Translations under genes and position numbers: made by a program
NCBI RefSeq assembly: GCF_964355755.1
Contig: NC_092672.1
Location: forward strand, 21,636,501-21,700,500
From: Antedon mediterranea
Taxonomy: Eukaryota > Echinodermata > Crinoidea > Comatulida > Antedonidae
Length of the DNA: 64,000 nucleotides
Direction of reading: 5' to 3'
Part shown: piece by piece, positions 58,620-64,000 of the stretch
How positions within the stretch are numbered: position 1 is the first letter of the stretch
Layout of the letters: every line of letters starts with the position of its first letter
The notes under the pieces: model-generated
Told to the model about the DNA's origin: nothing
Databases searched by the model: none
What the model saw: the letters and a program-made list of their open reading frames with translations, nothing else

Positions 58620-58990
58620 GTGTAGGAGTTTGTAAATGAATTGTATAGAATTCTAAAGTGAAATTCAATAGAATACTTGTGTATTGTGCTTCTATATTTA
58701 ATAAGTGCACAGACCGTGGACACCTTTTTGTAATATCAAAGTTAGGTACTATTCATTGTGAATACTATATAATAGAAATATACTCTAAAGAGTTAGACAG
58801 TTGGTGCTATGAATTGATTGAATTCAGACAACTAGAAAGTCAGTCCAGTTATTGTGAATTACCAGATTATTCCAGTTTAGCCAATAATAATGTAAGTTTG
58901 CAATGTAGATGTGAAGTACAGTAAGAAATACAGTATATTGCTAGTTTTATAGATCAATTTTATAAATTTGATTTATATTATTTTATAATT
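58620..58990. repeat. Diverged duplicate, left member (pair with 62600-62965)
   Basis: Shared landmarks in the same order include AGAATTCTAAAG.GAAATTC, AAGTGCA.AGACC.TG, CAATTGGTGCTA.GAATTG, AAAGTCAGT..AGTTAT and AGCAAGAAATAC or its equivalent. The left copy has an 88-codon frame (58658-58924), which the right copy does not preserve. Confidence 0.65.
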
Positions 58991-59309
58991 TTGATTATTA
59001 AGAGTTTTAAGGTAGAAGGAAGCTGAAATAAGCTGGTTGAGAATTGAAATGTTTGGATACAAGAGAAGAAAATTAAATGGGTTCATGAATGACAGTTTTA
59101 TTAAATTCAGACAATGCTAGCTAATAGAAACATCTGTTGTTAATGCCAGCATAGAAAAAAAAACAACATAAAGCCTAAAAGAGAAAATGATCACCAGTTT
59201 GTAGGTTTTGGAGAACACATTAATATAGTTTAACTCTATTTTCTTTAACATAACATTTGTGATAGCCTCATAGTTTTGTAGACGTCTTAGTCAATGTAAA
59301 GAGTGGGCT

Positions 59310-61068
59310 ATAATAATAATAATAATAATAATAAGCTTTATTTAATCACGGATACTTAACTCAACTAAAAGTTGTTTTTCAGTAAGACCGTGCTCAAAGG
59401 AAAACACCAACAAAAATAAATGTAAAAAGCAAAAATCAAATCAAGTAATAAAACAATTACAGAAGCAAAAAAAACAAAAGCAGATAATAAAACAATTACA
59501 ATAAAATAAAACAAGGATACACTTACTAACTATAAAATTAAATAATACACTACATTTAAATAAAGCTACATGAAATTAGCAGTTAACAGAGAGACAGAGT
59601 TCACATTTTTAATATCTTCATGTAGCTCATTCCAAACCTTGGCACCTCTATATGATAAGCTACGTTTTTTGTAGTTTGTGTTTGGTTTTGGTACAATTAA
59701 ATTTGGCTTAGTTCTAATATTATAGTAATTGTTTTTGATATTGAACTTATTTAATAAATATGGAGGTGCAAGGTTGTTCATAATCTTAAACATAACAATA
59801 GCTTCATTTATATATAATCTTTCATCTAAGTTCATCCAATTTAGACTTTGTAGAGCTTGAGTACTAGAGTCGGTTTGAGATTTGTTTGTAATAACTTTTG
59901 CTGCGCGATTTTGAAGAACTTGTAGTGTTTTACTTTGAGTTATATTTGAACGTCCCCAAACAACATGGCAATACTCAAGATGAGGAGCCATAAGTGATTT
60001 GTATAGTTTGCATTGAATTTCTTTTGGAAATATATTATTAGTCTTTTTTAAGTAGTACAAGCTCTGCAAAACCTTAGATTTAACATTATCGATTTGTGAG
60101 CACCAAGAAAGATTATTATCTAATATCACACCAAGGTGTTTACATTTATTTACACGAGAGATTGGTTCTCCATCTATGTTAATGTTGACTTGTAAGTCAG
60201 ATAGTTTACTTAACCTCTGACTCGTTCCAATTAACATAAATTCAGTTTTTTTAACATTTAGGCTAAGTTTGTTGCATATGAGCCATCTTTTAAGACACAA
60301 TAAGTCAGAATTTATTGTTTCAGTAAGGTTATTAATATTATTGGAAGTGTAGTATATGGCAGTGTCATCAGCATACATAGAAACAGAGCATTTATTTACA
60401 GCATTAGGCAAGTCATTAACATAAAGGAGAAACATTAATGGTCCAAGGATGGACCCCTGAGGAATTCCACATATACTGTGACTTTCATCAGAAGAATCAC
60501 CATTTACATTGGTTATATGTACACGATTTTGCAGGTAGTTTTCAAACCACTGAATAACATTTGAATGAAAATTGAAAGATCTTAGTTTATTGATAAGAAT
60601 ACTGTGATTTACTGTATCAAAAGCCTTTTTCAAGTCTATCATTACTAACCCAATATAATTTCCTTTGTCAATGGCTTCTAGCCAGGTCTCTGTGATATTA
60701 AGCAATGCAGTCGTAGTTGAGTAGCCTGGTCTAAACCCAGACTGATTTTCATATAGCATTTTGTTTAGATTTAGGAAATCATAAACTTGTTCAAATACAA
60801 CTTTTTCAAGAACTTTAGATAATATTGGGAGAATTGAAATTGGCCTATAATTATTACATTCATTTTTATTTCCACCTTTATGAAGAGGGCAGATCTTGGC
60901 CCTTTTCCATTGTTTTGGAAAAGTTAAATTTTTTAAAGATAAATTAATTATATATGTTATTGGGTAAACAATTTCATCAATAGCGATTTTTAGAAGATTA
61001 GCTGGTATTTCATCAGTTCCAGTTGCTTTTTTTGATGAAATGATGTATCTTTTAAGCTGCTTGGTTTG
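59310..61068 (-). mobile_element. 5'-truncated CR1/Jockey-like non-LTR retrotransposon
   Basis: The minus-strand 3' end has an (ATT)n tail at 59310-59335, typical of L2/CR1-clade copies. The 5' break at about 61068 falls exactly where the 60-bp satellite begins. Confidence 0.88.
59566..61068 (-). CDS. Reverse transcriptase ORF (C-terminal ~500 codons, intact)
   Basis: An open frame without stops runs from the truncation at about 61068 to TAG at 59566. In order: ATGTDEIPANLLK (RT domain 0/1), WKRAKICPLHKGG with NYRPISILPILSKVLE, SGFRPGYSTTTALL, MIDLKKAFDTVNH (motif A), GIPQGSILGPLMF (motif B), the catalytic motif C in SMYADDTAIY, then LNVKKTEFM and KHLGVILD. It ends with YRGAKVWNELHEDI, the 'W-N-x-L' tail. 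The endonuclease domain is missing. The catalytic Asp residues are present and no frameshift is seen, so this is a young copy. It would need the absent 5' part to be autonomous. Confidence 0.92.
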   Translation of the reverse strand, partial: QTKQLKRYIISSKKATGTDEIPANLLKIAIDEIVYPITYIINLSLKNLTFPKQWKRAKICPLHKGGNKNECNNYRPISILPILSKVLEKVVFEQVYDFLNLNKMLYENQSGFRPGYSTTTALLNITETWLEAIDKGNYIGLVMIDLKKAFDTVNHSILINKLRSFNFHSNVIQWFENYLQNRVHITNVNGDSSDESHSICGIPQGSILGPLMFLLYVNDLPNAVNKCSVSMYADDTAIYYTSNNINNLTETINSDLLCLKRWLICNKLSLNVKKTEFMLIGTSQRLSKLSDLQVNINIDGEPISRVNKCKHLGVILDNNLSWCSQIDNVKSKVLQSLYYLKKTNNIFPKEIQCKLYKSLMAPHLEYCHVVWGRSNITQSKTLQVLQNRAAKVITNKSQTDSSTQALQSLNWMNLDERLYINEAIVMFKIMNNLAPPYLLNKFNIKNNYYNIRTKPNLIVPKPNTNYKKRSLSYRGAKVWNELHEDIKNVNSVSLLTANFM

Positions 61069-62330
61069 TTTTGTAGGTCTGTCAGTCTTTTAAACATTTA
61101 ACATGTTAAATCTGATATACCAATTGATTTCTGTAGGTCTGTCAATCTTTTAAACATATAACAGGTTAGATCTAGTATTAACAATTGATTTCTGTAGGTC
61201 TGTCAGTCTTTTAAACATGTAACAGGTTAGATCTGGTATACCAATTAATTTCTGTAGGTCTGTCAGTCTTTTAAACATGTACTGTAACACATTAGATCTT
61301 TATATACCAATTGATTCCTGTAGGTCTGTCAGTCTTTTAAACATGTAACAGATTAGATCTGATATACCAATTGATTTCTGTAGGTCTGTCAGTCTTTTAG
61401 ACATTTAACAGGTTAGATCTGATATACTAATTGATTCCTGTAGGTCTGTCAGTCTTTTAGACATTTAACAGGTTAGATCTGATATACTAATTGATTTCTG
61501 TAGGTCTGTCAGTCTTTTAAACATTTAACAGGTTAGATCTGATATACCAATTGATTTCTGTAGGTCTGTCAGTCTTTTAAACATTTAACAGGTTAGATCT
61601 GATATACCAATTGATTTCTGTAGGTCTGTCAGTCTTTTAAACATGTAACAGGTTAGATCTAATATACCAATTTATTCTGTAGGTCTGTCAGTCTTTTAGA
61701 CATTTAACAGGTTAAATCTGATATACCAATTGATTTCTGTAGGTCTGTCAGTCTTTTAAACATTTAACAGGTTAAATCTGATATACCAATTGATTCCTGT
61801 AGGTCTGTCAGTCTTTTAAACATTTAACAGGTTAGATCTGATATACTAATTGATTCCTGTAGGTCTGTTAGTCTTTTAAACATTTAACAGGTTAGATCTG
61901 ATATACCAATTTATTCCTGTAGGTCTGTCAGTCTTTTAAACATTTAACAGGTTAGATCTGATATACCAATTGATTTCTGTAGGTCTGTCAGTCTTTTAAA
62001 CATTTAACAGGTTAGATCTGATATACCAATTTATTTCTGTAGGTCTGTCAGTCTTTTAGACATTTAACAGGTTAGATCTGATATACCAATTGATTCCTGT
62101 AGGTCTGTCAGTCTTTTTTTATTATGATAACAGGTTAGATCTGATATACCAATTGATTCCTGTAAGTCTGTCAGTCTTTTAAACATTTAACAGGTTAGAT
62201 CTGATATACCAATTGATTTCTGTAGGTCTGTCAGTCTTTTTTTTATTATGATAACAGGTTAGATCTGATATACCAATTGATTCCTGTAGATCTGTCAGTC
62301 TTTTTTTATTATGAAAACAGGTTAGAGCTG
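61066..62330. repeat. 60-bp satellite, about 21 head-to-tail copies
   Basis: CTGTAGGTCTGTCAGTCTTT and CAGGTTAGATCTGATATACC recur at 60-bp steps. Three units near the right end carry a variant (TTTTTTTATTATGATAACAGG) that replaces the usual AAACATTTAACAGG, showing spread of a variant within the array. Confidence 0.95.
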
Positions 62331-62335
62331 ATTTA

Positions 62336-62450
62336 CCAAACCTACAGAAATCAATTGGTATATTAGATCTAATGTGTTAAATGTTTAAAATACTAAAAGA
62401 CCTACAGAAATCAATTAATGTACTAGATCTAATGTGTTAAATGTTTTATT
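62336..62450 (-). repeat. Two inverted satellite units at the array edge
   Basis: CCTACAGAAATCAATTGGTA and AGATCTAATGTGTTAAATG are reverse-complement satellite units, repeated twice, immediately after the last direct unit. Confidence 0.88.
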
Positions 62451-62599
62451 ATTTTTTCTGTCTAAACTTGCAGTCCTCTAGTTACCATACTGAGAATTTT
62501 CCTCAAGTAGTAATTAAATTAAAATACTATTTATTTTTTGGCTAAAATAGCAATTATTTACTAATAAAAACTGAGCTGAGCTTGTTTCCCTCTAGTACT

Positions 62600-62965
62600 T
62601 TTTAGGGGTTTTATAGAAATGTAATAACAGAATTCTAAAGGAAATTCCACAGAGTATTGTGAATTGTAAAAGTGCATAGACCATGCAAAAGTTGTTGTGA
62701 CATCATAGCTAAAGTCAATAAGCATATTATGTGAATGAACACTAAATATGAAAATAGACTGTAAGTGTAAGGAGTGGTAGGCAATTGGTGCTACAAATTG
62801 GTTGAATTTTGAGTTGATTGGTAAAGTCAGTATAGTTATCAAGGTTATCTAGTCCAAGTTGAGTCCATAATTTGTCAGTTTGCACTGTAGTTCATATTAA
62901 AGCAAGAAATACTACCCTAACTATTATCAGATTAATTTATTTACAAATCTGATTTGTAATTTACA
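62600..62965. repeat. Diverged duplicate, right member (pair with 58620-58990)
   Basis: Same orientation as the left member. The retrotransposon and satellite lie between the two. Confidence 0.65.
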
Positions 62966-64000
62966 GTGTAGTATGGAAGGCTGCAATGAGTAGGTTTGAA
63001 AATAAACACTGAAATACAGGATTTGGATCAGAATGCAAACCATTTTTGTAAATGTAAAAATTACACAATTGTGTGATGGTGTTAAGAGTATGGGGGAGGG
63101 GCATGTGCTTTCACCCCTAATTAGGAATGTCAGAGCCTAAAATCTGGGCAATCCCTAGGCTTTATTGTTTTTTTATCCAGTCTCCATGCATACAGATTTA
63201 CGAAGCCAATTAAATTGGACAGAAAAGTATGAGTCAAATGTAAAATTGTCATATTAAACATTTTTTTGAACGGCAACAGATTCTATGTAAAAGATGCCGA
63301 GATTGAATTCATTTTCTTAATTTTGTTTTTCTCTTTTGTTGGGGCAGTCCCCCTTTTATTGCACATATTATGATAAACAATATGATAAAAGTTATATCTA
63401 TCTATCAATGGATATTTATGTTATACATTTTTTACTGCACTTTTAAATTTGGCCTATAGGCCTATAACACACACAAATTCCTATTAGGGAGTGCATTAAT
63501 TGTCTCTTTTATCATAATTAACCTTAAAATGCACATTTAATCTTTTTAAAGTTATATATATGCGTTATTTTTACAAAACATCAACAATTGCAGATCTAGT
63601 GTCTTTGACCAATATTAAAACCGATGTTGTAATTTCATGAATTAAGTCATAGATTGTATACCTTCCAAAACTCCTAAGCGTCAGAATCATTTTTTGTTAG
63701 GTCGTTTTCTGACAGTGTATTTATTATTATTATCAAGCAAAGTAAGAATGCAGTGGCGCACTCTCCGCATCCCATTCGTAACGATTCGTACAAAGGACAC
63801 CGCCATACAACCGCCCCTAGGCCTACCTATTGTTTAGCTGAAAGTCAGTAAGCATAAATAAAAGTGTATATACGTAAAAAATGGAACGCTGTGGTTAACT
63901 ACAGATCATCATCATAAAGGATATGTTACAGTAATAATAATATAGTACACTAACTGTGGTAACTCTGTGCATTATACATTATAGCAACCTATTTTTCTTC
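62966..64000. other. Right edge, no gene seen
   Basis: AT-rich sequence with no recognised exon or repeat; a short AGGCCTAT palindrome-like word at about 63453-63462. Confidence 0.4.

Noticed and set aside
58658-58924. 88-codon plus frame as a gene
   Set aside because: The duplicated segment at 62600 does not preserve the frame, and there is no recognised domain.

Overview
The window is animal nuclear DNA: AT-rich, intron-rich, with GT-AG splice junctions, no operons, and dense repeats (at least fifteen tandem arrays, several terminal-inverted-repeat elements, non-LTR retrotransposon fragments). The palindromic word AGGCCTAG is scattered everywhere. Gene content (a Roco GTPase carrying death-effector domains, MYO19, OGFOD2) and repeat style point to a marine invertebrate deuterostome, most likely an echinoderm. 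That placement is inference. No bacterial, plasmid, CRISPR or phage feature was seen.

Layout. (1) About 136-17,900, plus strand: a Roco protein gene entering from the left edge. It has a Ras-like Roc GTPase, a COR domain, then a C-terminal tail of duplicated mini-exons and two death-effector-like domains. Introns hold an 89-bp array, a foldback element, two inverted copies of a ~0.9 kb repeat, and a 34-bp array built from an exon/donor boundary. (2) About 17,900-20,500: no gene seen except a degenerate tRNA-containing repeat. (3) About 20,500-37,600, minus strand: an unconventional myosin, MYO19-like, with nearly the whole motor and two IQ-like segments readable exon by exon. Several exon boundaries are tandemly duplicated. 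(4) 37,600-39,966: an intergenic block with a perfect 21-bp inverted repeat and a 21-bp dyad-symmetric array, then the last two exons of an OGFOD2-like dioxygenase (plus). (5) 40,677-40,826: last exon of a probable GST (minus), convergent with OGFOD2. (6) 41-64 kb: gene-poor and repeat-rich. It holds reverse-transcriptase fragments (one with a long intact ORF at 59.6-61.1 kb), five or six non-autonomous DNA transposons with readable target-site duplications, and a 60-bp satellite.

Functionally the genes are unrelated neighbours: a putative innate-immune or cell-death signalling GTPase, a mitochondria-associated myosin, an Fe(II)/2-oxoglutarate dioxygenase and a glutathione transferase. The most unusual themes are the Roco-DED architecture assembled from phase-1 symmetric exons, and recurrent tandem duplication of short segments that straddle exon-intron boundaries in both large genes. 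In MYO19 the duplicated copy, not the copy attached to the exon body, keeps the correct reading frame.
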